From JAFGHJ01 sp964525555 (lineage in GTDB: Bacteria; Hydrothermota; UBA3072), in contig CAZGHN010000004.1 in the NCBI GenBank assembly GCA_964525555.1, positions 1 through 64,000 of the forward strand: DNA of 64,000 bases. The letters are read 5' to 3'. Made by a program: the position numbers and the translations under genes. Below, in pieces: positions 8,282 to 17,655 of the stretch; positions within the stretch are counted from its first letter, which is position 1; each line of letters opens with the position of its first letter. The notes under the pieces were generated by a model that worked only from the letters and a program-made list of their open reading frames with translations, ran no database searches and was not told where the DNA came from.

Positions 8282-9853
8282 ATGAGTAGGAAAACAGCAA
8301 TAATAATTGGAGCGGGACCGGCAGGTTTGACTGCTGCTTATGAATTATGCGATAAGACAGACATCAAGCCAATTGTTTATGAATCCTCCGGGGATATTGG
8401 CGGTATTGCCAAGACCATCAATTATAAGGGCAATAGAATTGATATAGGCGGTCACAGATTTTTTTCAAAGTCTGCCCGGGTTATGCAATGGTGGACCGAA
8501 CTTTTCCCTTTGCAGGGAGCGCCATCAAAAAATGATATCATACTTAAAAGGAAAGTTTGCCTTTCGGAAAAATCCGATGCTCCTGATCCCGAAAAAACTG
8601 ACCGGGTAATGTTGGTCCGTAGCCGTATCTCAAGGATATTTTTCCTGCGAAAATTCTTTGAATATCCTATTTCTTTGAGCTTTAATACATTTTCGAATCT
8701 TGGATTGGTGCTAGTATTTAAAATAATCTTAAGTTACATAAAAATAAAGCTTTTTCCTATTAAAGACGAAAAATCTTTGGAAGACTTTTATATCAATAGA
8801 TTCGGAGAAGAATTGTATTTGACTTTCTTTAAAGATTATACTGAAAAGGTATGGGGAATTCCCTGTTATAAAATTAAACCTGAGTGGGGCGCGCAGAGAG
8901 TAAAGGGCTTATCAATCGGTAAGGCAATCCTTGATGCGTTCAAAAGTATTTTTCATAAGAGTTCTTCCATTGCTCAAAAAGACATTGAAACCAGTTTGGT
9001 AAAACAATTTATGTATCCTAAGTTCGGACCAGGGCAGATGTGGGAAGAGGTAGCAGGAATTGTTGAAAAATTAGGTGGAGAGGTACATCTAAGGAAGAAG
9101 GTTATAGGCCTGGTGACCCAGGATAACAGAGTTGTTGAAGTTAAGTTAAAGGATGAGATTACCGGTGATATTGTTACAAATAAAGGAGATTATTTTTTTT
9201 CTTCGATGCCAGTTAAAGACTTAATCCTTGGTTTTGACGATGTTCCCGAAAATGTCCGAAAAGCAGCGGAAGGATTAATGTATCGTGATTTTATTACTGT
9301 TGGAGTACTTTTGAAAAAAATGAAGATAAAGAACAAAACGAAAATAAAAACTATTAACAATATTGTTCCTGATAACTGGATTTACATCCAGGAAAGAGAT
9401 GTAAAACTTGCCAGGCTTCAGATATTCAACAATTGGAGTCCTTATATGGTTAAAGATGAAGGGACTGTTTGGATGGGACTTGAATATATGTGCAACAAGG
9501 GAGATGGATTATGGAATAAATCCGATGATGGTTTTGCAAATTTTGCAATTGATGAGTTGGCAGCCATTGATATTATAGAAAAAGAAGATGTTCTTGATGA
9601 TGTTGTTATTAGAATGACAAATGTGTATCCGGTTTATTCGGGAACGTATGATGAATTCCACGTGATTAAGGATTTTGTTGATAAATTCGAAAATCTATTT
9701 TTAATCGGCAGGAACGGTATGCACAGGTACAACAATCAGGATCATTCAATGCTGTCTGCAATGGTTGCAGTCGATAATATTATTAATAACATTAAATCGA
9801 AAGAAAATATTTGGGCTGTTAATATCGAGGAAGAATATCATGAGAAAAAATGA
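8282..9853 (+). CDS. FAD-dependent oxidoreductase, UDP-galactopyranose mutase/amine oxidase-like
   Basis: A protein of about 523 residues with an N-terminal dinucleotide-binding motif GAGPAGLTAAYEL, a second flavin-contact segment GGHRFFSKS and a C-terminal FAD segment (IGRNGMHRYNNQDHSM). This is the layout of NAD(P)-binding/amine-oxidase-like proteins related to UDP-galactopyranose mutase and protoporphyrinogen oxidase, often encoded in surface-polysaccharide loci. The substrate is unknown. The start is ATG at 8282 or GTG at 8276; neither has a clear ribosome-binding site. A 150-base spacer separates it from the methyltransferase, and no glycosyltransferases are adjacent. Confidence 0.7.
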   Translation: MSRKTAIIIGAGPAGLTAAYELCDKTDIKPIVYESSGDIGGIAKTINYKGNRIDIGGHRFFSKSARVMQWWTELFPLQGAPSKNDIILKRKVCLSEKSDAPDPEKTDRVMLVRSRISRIFFLRKFFEYPISLSFNTFSNLGLVLVFKIILSYIKIKLFPIKDEKSLEDFYINRFGEELYLTFFKDYTEKVWGIPCYKIKPEWGAQRVKGLSIGKAILDAFKSIFHKSSSIAQKDIETSLVKQFMYPKFGPGQMWEEVAGIVEKLGGEVHLRKKVIGLVTQDNRVVEVKLKDEITGDIVTNKGDYFFSSMPVKDLILGFDDVPENVRKAAEGLMYRDFITVGVLLKKMKIKNKTKIKTINNIVPDNWIYIQERDVKLARLQIFNNWSPYMVKDEGTVWMGLEYMCNKGDGLWNKSDDGFANFAIDELAAIDIIEKEDVLDDVVIRMTNVYPVYSGTYDEFHVIKDFVDKFENLFLIGRNGMHRYNNQDHSMLSAMVAVDNIINNIKSKENIWAVNIEEEYHEKK

Positions 9854-9923
9854 TTTAATAGAAAGGATTAAAAAAGTAAATCTGAGTAGGCAAGTATGAT
9901 AAGAAATTTTAGTATTCTTGCAT

Positions 9924-10412
9924 ATGTTTAATATAAGAACTGCCACAAAAGAAGATATATCTTCGATTACCGAAATCTATAATGACGCAGTTTTGAATAC
10001 AACCGCAACATTCGATATTGAGCCGAAAACCTATTCCGAGCAGGAAAGCTGGTTCGAACAACATGCAGGTAAATTTACAGTTATAGTAGCTGTCGATAAT
10101 GATGCTGTCGTGGGTTGGGCTTCCTTGAGCCCGTGGTCTGACAGATGTGCGTATTCGAATACGGCAGATGTAGCAGTTTATATAAAAGATGAATTTCGAG
10201 GGAAGGGAATAGGAAAGAAATTAGTAAAAGAACTATTAAAAAGAGGTCCTGACAACGGACTTCACAGCGCTATCGCAAAAATCTGCGCGGAAAACGAAGT
10301 AAGTTTAAATTTGTTTAAAAAGCTCGGATTTAAAAATATAGGAACTATGAAAGAGGTCGGATATAAATTTGGCAGGCGACTGGATGTTCATTTGATGCAG
10401 ATAATGTTTTGA
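9924..10412 (+). CDS. GNAT N-acetyltransferase, phosphinothricin acetyltransferase-like
   Basis: A 162-residue GNAT enzyme that would transfer acetyl from acetyl-CoA to an amine. Visible features are the N-terminal IRTATKEDISSITEIYNDAV, the VGWASLSPW strand, the acetyl-CoA pyrophosphate loop FRGKGIGKKL and a C-terminal NxxSLxLFxKLGF segment. These match the Pat/YncA (MnaT) subgroup acting on phosphinothricin- or methionine-derivative-like substrates. The ATG at 9924 is preferred over an in-frame TTG at 9918. The stop overlaps the next start (TGATG), so the two acetyltransferases are co-translated. Confidence 0.8.
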   Translation: MFNIRTATKEDISSITEIYNDAVLNTTATFDIEPKTYSEQESWFEQHAGKFTVIVAVDNDAVVGWASLSPWSDRCAYSNTADVAVYIKDEFRGKGIGKKLVKELLKRGPDNGLHSAIAKICAENEVSLNLFKKLGFKNIGTMKEVGYKFGRRLDVHLMQIMF

Positions 10413-10858
10413 TGATGAATATTGAAATCGCAGAAGCAGGAAAAGGAGATTTACCTGATATATTGAGCTTATATGCTGATCGAGATATCGATGCAGGTAA
10501 TGTTTTGCCAGTTAAAAAGGCGGAAGAAATATTCGATAGGATGCAATCGTATCCCAATTATAAAATATATATTGCGAAATATAACGATGAAATAGTAGGC
10601 ACATTCTCGCTTTCGATAATGGATAATATTGCTCACCTGGGGAGATGTTCCGGTTTGATTGAAAGTGTAGTAGTTAGAAAAGATATGAGGGCAAAGGGCA
10701 TAGGAAGAAAAATGATGGAATATGCTTTTGAAATATGCAGGAAGAATAACTGTTGTAAAATAAATTTATCCAGCAATTTAAAAAGAGAAAGAGCGCATAA
10801 ATTTTACGAGAATTTAGGATTTGACAAACATGGCTATAGTTTTTCGATTGAATTATAA
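10412..10858 (+). CDS. GNAT family N-acetyltransferase
   Basis: A 148-residue GNAT enzyme. The acetyl-CoA loop is MRAKGIGRKMM with a preceding VESVVV strand, and the C-terminal FYENLGFDKHGYSF motif is typical of the family. The substrate is unknown. It is translationally coupled to the preceding acetyltransferase: its ATG (10412) overlaps that gene's TGA, with a second ATG immediately following. The two proteins are not close paralogues. Confidence 0.8.
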   Translation: MMNIEIAEAGKGDLPDILSLYADRDIDAGNVLPVKKAEEIFDRMQSYPNYKIYIAKYNDEIVGTFSLSIMDNIAHLGRCSGLIESVVVRKDMRAKGIGRKMMEYAFEICRKNNCCKINLSSNLKRERAHKFYENLGFDKHGYSFSIEL

Positions 10859-10923
10859 TATTTGGCGCTTCGTACCTCAAGGTTTTAAAGCTTCGGAGAG
10901 TTTAAATTTTCAAAGGATTTTTT

Positions 10924-11403
10924 ATGATTCGTAGAGATTATCTGATGAGGCTTATAGAGCAGTTTACCGAAGCTCTAAACAGACTCTTGAAGTCAAAAGA
11001 AAACAAAGACTATAAAGAAGCTCTCGATCTTATCGGAGAAACATACAAGGAGCTTCTTGGCTTTGATTCGCTTTTCATAAATTCTGTTGGTACGGACGAT
11101 TTAATTTCTATTATTTCAACGGATGGAATTCCTGATGCAGACAAATGTATCATAATTGCGACTTTGTTAAAAGAAGAGGGCGATGTTTACGAAGCTCAGA
11201 ACCAATTAGATATAAGTCACATGAGATATTTAAAATCCCTGGATATATTTCTGAGAGGTTTTTTATCAGAGGGGGAAATAATGCTGGATACCAATCCCTA
11301 CGACTTAGAAAAGATTATTAATAAATTGGGAGAGGAAAATCTTACGCCCGAAATCAAAAAGCGACTTTCTAAATACTATGAAAAGATACATAAAGATAAA
11401 TAA
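10924..11403 (+). CDS. DUF6483-like helical protein
   Basis: A 159-residue, predominantly alpha-helical, soluble protein. The opening (RRDYLMRLIEQF...AL..LL) and the central YKELLGF...LISII resemble the DUF6483 family best known from clostridia, whose function is not established. The pattern of paired helices suggests a TPR-like fold. The ATG at 10924 has AAAGGA upstream. The 3' end overlaps the LspA-like gene by 26 nt, suggesting co-expression, though no shared function is evident. Confidence 0.5.
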   Translation: MIRRDYLMRLIEQFTEALNRLLKSKENKDYKEALDLIGETYKELLGFDSLFINSVGTDDLISIISTDGIPDADKCIIIATLLKEEGDVYEAQNQLDISHMRYLKSLDIFLRGFLSEGEIMLDTNPYDLEKIINKLGEENLTPEIKKRLSKYYEKIHKDK

Positions 11404-11950
11404 ACACTATCTTACGGTATTCTGGATTATATTTATTGCTGCTATCGATGTAATTACGAGGTATAACGCACAATTATATTTTGACCCGGAGAAGACATTT
11501 TGGGTCATAAAGGGAGTGTTAGGTCTTACTTATAAAATAAATTATGGTGGATTACTTGGATTGTTCAGCAAATGGAAGTTCTTTAATATTTTTAATATAT
11601 TTATTTCAACTTTTGTTTTAATAATTTCCTTTATTTATTATTCGAAGCTTGATCAATATTTAACTCTATCCCTGAGGAGTTTTTTTATATTTTTTAACGC
11701 TTCTTTTCTTGGAGCACTTCCTGATCGTATTTTTCTAGGATATACAAGAGATTGGATAGATTGGTTTGGTCCTGGGGTGGCTAATATAGCAGATTACTGC
11801 GGATTTGCGTCTTATTTTCTTCTATTTGTCGGCCTTTTTTTTCATCCGGAAATTACCCGAAAGAGATTCAGAGAATACAATTCTTCCTCGCTTAGAAAAC
11901 AACTTGGGCTTCACTTATTTCAGAAAACCAGGAATGGTGAGAGTTCTTAG
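11378..11950 (+). CDS. signal peptidase II (LspA)-like membrane protease
   Basis: A 190-residue protein with four transmembrane segments. LspA cleaves signal peptides of prolipoproteins in the inner membrane with two aspartates. Both catalytic contexts are present: GYTRDWIDW (LspA GxVvDFid) and NIADYCG (LspA NvAD). Earlier family segments are IDVITR (DqltK) and NYGGLLGLF (NxGaaF). The otherwise strong divergence, for example ALPDRI where LspA has NxiDR, means it may be a second, specialised paralogue. The C-terminal 30 residues are basic and soluble. A lipoprotein substrate candidate (the propeller protein) lies at the left edge. Confidence 0.65.
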   Translation: MKRYIKINKHYLTVFWIIFIAAIDVITRYNAQLYFDPEKTFWVIKGVLGLTYKINYGGLLGLFSKWKFFNIFNIFISTFVLIISFIYYSKLDQYLTLSLRSFFIFFNASFLGALPDRIFLGYTRDWIDWFGPGVANIADYCGFASYFLLFVGLFFHPEITRKRFREYNSSSLRKQLGLHLFQKTRNGESS

Positions 11951-11964
11951 TTTTCTATTAATTC

Positions 11965-11992
11965 TTGACAAATTTCAACAAGCAACTACTAT
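11965..11992 (+). promoter_or_regulatory. promoter for nadE
   Basis: TTGACA (11965-11970), 16-nt spacer, TACTAT (11987-11992). It gives a leader of roughly 40 nt to the nadE ATG. Confidence 0.6.
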
Positions 11993-12040
11993 CTTAATAG
12001 TAGAGTAGTAATGGAATTTAATAAAAAGGTGCCTAATTAA

Positions 12041-13690
12041 ATGAAAATTACTATAGCGCAGATGAATCCTACCGTCGGAGATATCGACGGTAATTCAAAC
12101 AGAATAAAAAATACTCTGAACGATTGCGTCGATAACTCAACGGATTTGATAATTTTTCCGGAACTTTTTCTTACAGGATACCCCCCAAGAGACCTTCTGG
12201 AGCGTCCATGGTTTATTTCTAAGGTCGAGGAAGCAGTCCAAAAACTAACAGAAATCTCTAATCAATATCCTGAAACAGGAATTCTTTTTGGTGCGCCGAT
12301 ATCGACCGGCAAGGATGCCGGTCGCGGACTTTACAACTCGGCATTATTAATTTGTGGAGGGAAGGTAGTTTTTAGACAGCACAAATCTCTTTTGCCCACT
12401 TATGATGTTTTCGATGAGGCAAGATATTTCGACCCTGCTCCCAATATAGAGACAGCTTCCTTCAAGGATGAGGTACTCGGCATTTCCATTTGCGAAGATG
12501 CGTGGAATGATCCGGAATTGTGGATAAAGAGAAATTATTCTCTAGATCCAATAGAAGAATTGCATAGAAGAGGGGCTACTGTATTTATAAATCTTTCCGC
12601 GTCGCCTTTTTATATCGGGAAAGAGAAAACTCGTTTCCGTATTCTTCAGAGTCATGCCGGGAAACATCAAACTCCGTTTGTTTTTGTTAATCAGGTGGGA
12701 GGAAATGACGAACTTATATTTGACGGCAGGAGTATGTTCGTGGATAGGACCGGTGAACCGGCAGAAATTTTTCCTTCTTTCAAGGAACATGTAAAGACAA
12801 TAGATACAGGCATGCAGGGCAGTTCCGGGCTCTACTGTCCTCAGGATGAAACCGAGAGTGTTTACGGGGCTCTCGTTCTCGGCGTAAGGGATTATATGAG
12901 GAAATGTAATTTCTCAAGATCCGTAGTAGGGCTTTCGGGAGGAATCGATTCTGCTGTAACCATTTGCCTGGCGAAGGAAGCTGTAGGCTCTGAAAATGTT
13001 TTGGGTGTTTCTATGCCTTCGCCTTATTCCTCAGCGGAGAGTCTAGAATACGCAAAAAAACTTGCAGGAAATCTCGGGGTCGAATTTAAAGTTATACCTA
13101 TTGATGAAGTATATAAGTCCTACATAAAAACTTTAAATGAATCTTTGGGAACCGCAGAGGATATAGATATTACTCTGGAAAACGTTCAGGCAAGGATACG
13201 GGGTAATATCCTCATGGCGATTTCCAATAAATTCAATTATCTGGTGCTTTCTACCGGAAACAAGAGCGAGCTTGCTGTTGGGTACTGTACTTTGTATGGG
13301 GATATGAGCGGAGGGCTTGCCGTAATTTCCGATGTACCGAAGACAATGGTTTACGAACTGGCTGGTTATATAAATGGAAAAACAGAAGTAATTCCCAGAG
13401 AAATTATCACAAGAGTGCCTTCGGCTGAATTAAAGCCCGACCAGAAAGACCAGGATATCCTGCCTGCTTATGACGTGCTCGATGAAATACTTCGATATTA
13501 CATCGATGAGAGATATTCTAAGAAAAAAATTCTCGATATGGGTTTTGACAAAAAAACGGTCGATTGGGTAATACGTGCGGTTGACAGAAACGAATATAAA
13601 AGAAAACAGGCAGCTCCCGGGCTCAAAGTTACGACCAGGGCTTTCGGTATGGGAAGAAGAATGCCCATCGCAGCAAAGTACGATATTTAA
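12041..13690 (+). CDS. nadE: glutamine-dependent NAD+ synthetase
   Basis: A 549-residue two-domain enzyme that makes NAD+ from nicotinic acid adenine dinucleotide, ATP and glutamine. Residues 1-255 are a nitrilase-like glutaminase domain with the Glu (IIFPELFLTGYP), Lys (KSLLPTYDVFDE) and Cys (GISICEDAW) triad. Residues about 285-549 are the synthetase domain with the PP-loop VVGLSGGIDSAV and the downstream STGNKSE motif. Length fits the family. It has its own promoter. With nicotinamidase at 44117 it suggests NAD salvage through nicotinate. Confidence 0.95.
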   Translation: MKITIAQMNPTVGDIDGNSNRIKNTLNDCVDNSTDLIIFPELFLTGYPPRDLLERPWFISKVEEAVQKLTEISNQYPETGILFGAPISTGKDAGRGLYNSALLICGGKVVFRQHKSLLPTYDVFDEARYFDPAPNIETASFKDEVLGISICEDAWNDPELWIKRNYSLDPIEELHRRGATVFINLSASPFYIGKEKTRFRILQSHAGKHQTPFVFVNQVGGNDELIFDGRSMFVDRTGEPAEIFPSFKEHVKTIDTGMQGSSGLYCPQDETESVYGALVLGVRDYMRKCNFSRSVVGLSGGIDSAVTICLAKEAVGSENVLGVSMPSPYSSAESLEYAKKLAGNLGVEFKVIPIDEVYKSYIKTLNESLGTAEDIDITLENVQARIRGNILMAISNKFNYLVLSTGNKSELAVGYCTLYGDMSGGLAVISDVPKTMVYELAGYINGKTEVIPREIITRVPSAELKPDQKDQDILPAYDVLDEILRYYIDERYSKKKILDMGFDKKTVDWVIRAVDRNEYKRKQAAPGLKVTTRAFGMGRRMPIAAKYDI

Positions 13691-13706
13691 GAAAAAAGCA
13701 AAAATC

Positions 13707-14339
13707 ATGAAAGATAATAAATGGTTGTGGAGTATTGTACTATTATTAGCAATCATAACTGTATTTTATAATATTTTTGAGGGGTTGATTTCTGTTTTCT
13801 TTGGTATCACGGATGAGACTCTGGCATTGTTCGGTTTTGGTGTCGATTCGTTTATTGAGGTATTGTCGGGACTTGGTATATGGCATATGGTTATTCGGAT
13901 AAAGAAAAATCAAAGCGACAATATCGAAGATTTTCAAAGAACGGCTCTAAAAATAACCGGGACATCTTTCTATATTTTAGCAGTAGGTTTATTGGTGAGT
14001 GTTACCAATAATATTTTTACGGGTCATAAACCAGAGAGCACTTTTTGGGGAATAGTAATATCGTCGGTGTCTCTACTGACAATGATTCTTTTAACATATT
14101 TCAAATTGAATGTTGGGAAAAAATTAGGTTCCGACGCTGTTATAGCGGATGCTAATTGTACGAAAACCTGTGTTTATTTATCAATCTTACTTCTTACTTC
14201 AAGTATTCTCTATGAGGTTTTTAAAATCGGATATATCGATTCTATCGGTGCTTTAGGAATTGCTTTTTATTCTTTCAGGGAAGGCAGGGAAGCTATGGAG
14301 AGGGCGAAAGGAGAGGGTACTTGTAATTTGAAGTGCTAA
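13707..14339 (+). CDS. cation diffusion facilitator-like transporter, membrane domain only
   Basis: A 210-residue protein with about six transmembrane segments. The segment GFGVDSFIEVLSGLGI matches transmembrane helix 2 of CDF metal exporters, where an Asp binds the transported ion. The partner site in helix 5 (HxxxD in Zn transporters) reads ADANCTKTC here, so His and Asp are replaced by cysteines. The C-terminal cytoplasmic metal-binding domain of classical CDF proteins is missing, and the protein ends in a CNLKC tail. The substrate is unknown; a thiophilic metal or a non-metal role is possible (inference). The ATG at 13707 lies 16 nt after nadE, so they are probably co-transcribed. Confidence 0.6.
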   Translation: MKDNKWLWSIVLLLAIITVFYNIFEGLISVFFGITDETLALFGFGVDSFIEVLSGLGIWHMVIRIKKNQSDNIEDFQRTALKITGTSFYILAVGLLVSVTNNIFTGHKPESTFWGIVISSVSLLTMILLTYFKLNVGKKLGSDAVIADANCTKTCVYLSILLLTSSILYEVFKIGYIDSIGALGIAFYSFREGREAMERAKGEGTCNLKC

Positions 14340-14361
14340 CCACTGTTGGCAAAATTCATTC

Positions 14362-14390
14362 TTGACAAATCCTCAGCAATTTTCTACAAT
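14362..14390 (+). promoter_or_regulatory. promoter for four-helix membrane protein gene
   Basis: TTGACA (14362-14367), 17-nt spacer, TACAAT (14385-14390). The gene's ATG follows 29 nt later after AAGGAG. Confidence 0.7.
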
Positions 14391-14419
14391 TCAAGACAAG
14401 AATAACAAGGAGTCATAAA

Positions 14420-14818
14420 ATGAAGAAAACAATAACCCTTATAATCGATGCCAGTATTAATCTTGTCCTGGGAATACTATTAATATTCTTCCCCTTAGTC
14501 TACAAATTTTCAGGTGTACCGGAATCAAACACTAATTTTTACCCAAATATCTTAGGAGCAGTATTAATTGGTATTGCTGTTGCTTTATTCATAGAAGCAT
14601 TTAGAAAAGATAAAAGTAACTATATAGGCCTGGGTTTAATAGGAGCTTTAAGTATAAATATGTGCGGAGGGATTGTATTGGCACTATGGCTTATATTTGG
14701 AGGATTGACAATACCGCTGCGAGGACAAATATTCTTATGGTTGCTAGCTTTTATACTGTTAATAATAAGCAGTGTAGAATTAATCTTTAATATAAGAAAC
14801 GCAGGTAAAGTAGCATAA
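14420..14818 (+). CDS. small four-helix membrane protein, unknown
   Basis: A 132-residue integral membrane protein with four predicted helices (about 7-27, 44-60, 70-95, 103-125) and short loops. I recognise no catalytic motif or family. It has one of the best promoters in the window and a strong AAGGAG ribosome-binding site, suggesting high expression. A methyltransferase gene follows after 39 nt and may be co-transcribed. Confidence 0.6.
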   Translation: MKKTITLIIDASINLVLGILLIFFPLVYKFSGVPESNTNFYPNILGAVLIGIAVALFIEAFRKDKSNYIGLGLIGALSINMCGGIVLALWLIFGGLTIPLRGQIFLWLLAFILLIISSVELIFNIRNAGKVA

Positions 14819-14857
14819 CCAAGTTATTGGATATTTCTTATAGAGAAGTGCCTGATT

Positions 14858-15532
14858 ATGAAAAAGCCAAAAAGAGATGAAACTTATTATATAGCAAAAA
14901 CTTTCGATTATACAGCAAGGTTCTATGATCGTACTTTGAACAAGAGATTAGGGCATGAGTTTTATTCCCTTGCGGCAAAATTGGCTGGAGTAAAAGGAGG
15001 CGAAAAAGTACTGGACGCAGGTTGCGGCACGGGAACGCTTGCTTTAAAGCTTAAAAAACTAGTAGGAAATAAAGGGCTTGTAGCGGGAATTGACGCATCA
15101 GGAGGGATGCTTAAACAGGCAAAAATCAAAGCAGAGAAAGAGAATATTCATCTCGACTTAAGAGTTGCCTCAATTGAAAAAATACCTTTTCCCGATAATT
15201 TCTTTGACGTTATAACCTCTACATGGGTGTTCCATCAACTATCCCTTTCTCTAAAAAAGAAAGGGATCCAAGAGATACTCAGAGTTTTGAGAGTAGGAGG
15301 ACATTTCCTGCTGGTTGACCTTCATAAAATCACAAATCCGTTGCGAGCGTTCTATAATTTGCCTTTTTACTGGTGGAACGAGGGATATAAAATTCATGTT
15401 CACGGAAAGTTGCCGGAACTACTAGCTGAGGTAGGATTCGCAGAGGTTAAAATTATAAATAGAATCCGTGATAAGATAGATTATATTAGTGCGTTTAAAC
15501 CCGAACTCACTCCTCCCAATCATCAGTTCTAA
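14858..15532 (+). CDS. UbiE/COQ5-type SAM-dependent methyltransferase
   Basis: A 224-residue class I methyltransferase with motif I VLDAGCGTGTLAL, an acidic motif II (GIDASGGML), IPFPDNFFDVITSTWVFHQL and a post-motif LRVGGHFLLVDL. The overall arrangement resembles UbiE/MenG-like and arsenite-methyltransferase-like enzymes. The target (quinone, lipid or other) is not determined, and no quinone genes are nearby. The 3' end overlaps the convergent esterase gene by 26 nt. Confidence 0.75.
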   Translation: MKKPKRDETYYIAKTFDYTARFYDRTLNKRLGHEFYSLAAKLAGVKGGEKVLDAGCGTGTLALKLKKLVGNKGLVAGIDASGGMLKQAKIKAEKENIHLDLRVASIEKIPFPDNFFDVITSTWVFHQLSLSLKKKGIQEILRVLRVGGHFLLVDLHKITNPLRAFYNLPFYWWNEGYKIHVHGKLPELLAEVGFAEVKIINRIRDKIDYISAFKPELTPPNHQF

Positions 15533-17552
15533 ATGAAGAAGCCGGAAGCCCTTCTTTGTTGAAGAGGCTTGCCTTTGAACCGTTTTTGAAAGCGTACCGG
15601 ACTGCGATTGGGTCATAGGCCTCTCTGCTGTAAAGTATTACCGTGTTATTTTCTATGCAAGCATGGGCATCTACAAAAACTTTATCTTCTCCAGCGACCT
15701 GGAATCCGGTAAGTTCTCCGTAACACAACGTGTCGGTTTTCGCAACTAGGCCGCCTCCGATATGATCGAAGTATAATGTGATTCTGCTGCCTTTTTTAAC
15801 CATCTCTTTATAGATCGGACCGGAATACACAATATCCTCTTTACCGTAGTCTTTGGCAAGAGCCCAGAGGGCAAGACGTTTTCCCACGTCTTGTTTGTCC
15901 GGAGGATGAATATTATCTACCTGTCCTATATCAAGAGTTACAGCCATACCTGTATTTGGTACGGTTGACATGGTAAGGAGTTGTGCTTCACGTAGTTTTG
16001 CGGAGATCGGGTCTTCTTTATCGTCATATTGGTAAGGAGCAATTTGCACATAATAAAACGGAAAATTGCCCTGCCTCCATGCAGTTCTCCAGCTTTCTAT
16101 CATGGTAGGAAACAGTTGTTTGTACTGTTCGTCTCTGCCGACGTTTGATTCTCCCTGATACCAAATAGCTCCTTTAATTCCATAAGGAATGATGGGTGCA
16201 ATCATGGCATTATACAGTGAGGTGGGAGTGTGTGAGGTTATTCCCTTGAAGTCCGGTCTTGTATTGTAAAAGTCATTTTTTTCCGCACCAAAGACATAAA
16301 AACTTTCGTCTCTGTATTGTGCAACAGGAAGGTACTTCCATGCGCCTGAAAGTTTTAAAGGCTTCGCCTTTTCTCCATCTGCCGGATAGATTTTCATCTG
16401 TGCTTCCTCGCCGTAAATGCCTCCGCCCCCCTGCAAGTCAACCACTCTTACTGCTATTACATTTATACCTTCTTTAACTAATTTTGCTGGTACTTTATAT
16501 TTGCGTTCGGTTGCCCAGAAGCCCATATCTTCGTATCGGCCTACTGGTTCCCCGTTAAAGTAGGTTATGTCTATATCGTCAATCGGACCAAGTTCGAGCA
16601 TTAAATCCTTATCTGTCCAGACTTTCGGTATATTTATTTTCTTTCTAAACCAAACTACTCCGTCGAAAACACCCATTTCAGAATTTTCCCACAGGATTGG
16701 AAGAGTCATTTCCTTCCACTCGGAATCGTTTAAATCCGGAAGAGGACAGATTGTATCATTAAATGATATTCCCTTACCTCCTCGGTCGTCTTCACTTTCT
16801 GGTTCGATTACAGGATGTGAGAAAAGCCATTTAAGATATCCTTCTTCCTGCAAACGGAGTTGATCGAGGTTTTTCGCAAATTCGGAGTAATCATTTACTT
16901 TACCGATGTATTTGGGAGAAGTCCAGGATTCTGCAGGTGTTCCTCCCCAGCTTGTATGGATAAGTCCTACTGGTACGCCTGTTTCCTTGTGTATTTTTCT
17001 TCCGAAGAAGTAAGCCGTGGCACTAAAATATTCTGCCGTTTGGGGACTACAAATTTCCCAGGAACCTATACAATCTTCTTTAGGTTCTGCGGAGACGCTT
17101 TTTGATACCGTGAAAAGACGTATTTTAGGATAATCTGCACTCTTTATTTCCTTTGCGGAGTTTTTTACGGTGTCACTCGGAGGCCAGCCTGCAAGAGGCA
17201 TTTCCATGTTAGATTGTCCCGAGCATACCCAAACTTCGCCTATTAGTACGTTTTTAAATGTTATTTCAGATTCTTTGCCCTTTATTTGTATTTCATAGGG
17301 TCCGCCTGCTTCGGGTGTTTTGAGTTTTGCCATCCACTTACCGCTTGCTTTAGCTTTTGCACTGGTTTTTTCTCCCCATGATGCGATGATCTCTATATCC
17401 TCTTCCATGGAAGCTTTTCCCCAGATTGGATTTTCCGTTTTTTGCTGCATTACCATATTATCCCCGAAGATTGAAGGTAGTCCAAGTGCTTGCGATTCCA
17501 GAGCAGTTATTCCTATTAATAGAAAAGAAAACACAGATAAACTTTTATACAT
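15507..17552 (-). CDS. sialate O-acetylesterase-like exported SGNH hydrolase
   Basis: Exported enzyme of about 681 residues. The start is ATG at 17552, preceded by GGGGGAAG and followed by a signal peptide (about 20 residues ending in ESQA-L). The SGNH hydrolase signature is VCSGQSNMEMP, and WYQGESN and NIHPPDKQDVG supply the other catalytic segments. A carbohydrate-binding, beta-galactosidase-like jelly-roll domain is inserted around residues 260-400. The family removes acetyl groups from sialic acids or other acetylated sugars, such as xylan. With no glycosidases nearby the natural substrate is open. It suggests use of acetylated host- or plant-derived glycans. Confidence 0.85.
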   Translation of the reverse strand: MYKSLSVFSFLLIGITALESQALGLPSIFGDNMVMQQKTENPIWGKASMEEDIEIIASWGEKTSAKAKASGKWMAKLKTPEAGGPYEIQIKGKESEITFKNVLIGEVWVCSGQSNMEMPLAGWPPSDTVKNSAKEIKSADYPKIRLFTVSKSVSAEPKEDCIGSWEICSPQTAEYFSATAYFFGRKIHKETGVPVGLIHTSWGGTPAESWTSPKYIGKVNDYSEFAKNLDQLRLQEEGYLKWLFSHPVIEPESEDDRGGKGISFNDTICPLPDLNDSEWKEMTLPILWENSEMGVFDGVVWFRKKINIPKVWTDKDLMLELGPIDDIDITYFNGEPVGRYEDMGFWATERKYKVPAKLVKEGINVIAVRVVDLQGGGGIYGEEAQMKIYPADGEKAKPLKLSGAWKYLPVAQYRDESFYVFGAEKNDFYNTRPDFKGITSHTPTSLYNAMIAPIIPYGIKGAIWYQGESNVGRDEQYKQLFPTMIESWRTAWRQGNFPFYYVQIAPYQYDDKEDPISAKLREAQLLTMSTVPNTGMAVTLDIGQVDNIHPPDKQDVGKRLALWALAKDYGKEDIVYSGPIYKEMVKKGSRITLYFDHIGGGLVAKTDTLCYGELTGFQVAGEDKVFVDAHACIENNTVILYSREAYDPIAVRYAFKNGSKASLFNKEGLPASSFRTDDWEE

Positions 17553-17627
17553 TATACTTCCCCCAAATTTAGTTTTGATCATTAATATTTTAATAAAATG
17601 CAAAAGCGTAACACTTTTACATTAATT

Positions 17628-17655
17628 AGTATATGTTATTTTTGTTAAATTTCAA
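17628..17655 (-). promoter_or_regulatory. promoter for esterase gene
   Basis: On the minus strand, TTGAAA (17650-17655), 16-nt spacer, TATACT (17628-17633). The leader is about 70 nt, ending in a strong ribosome-binding site. Confidence 0.5.
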
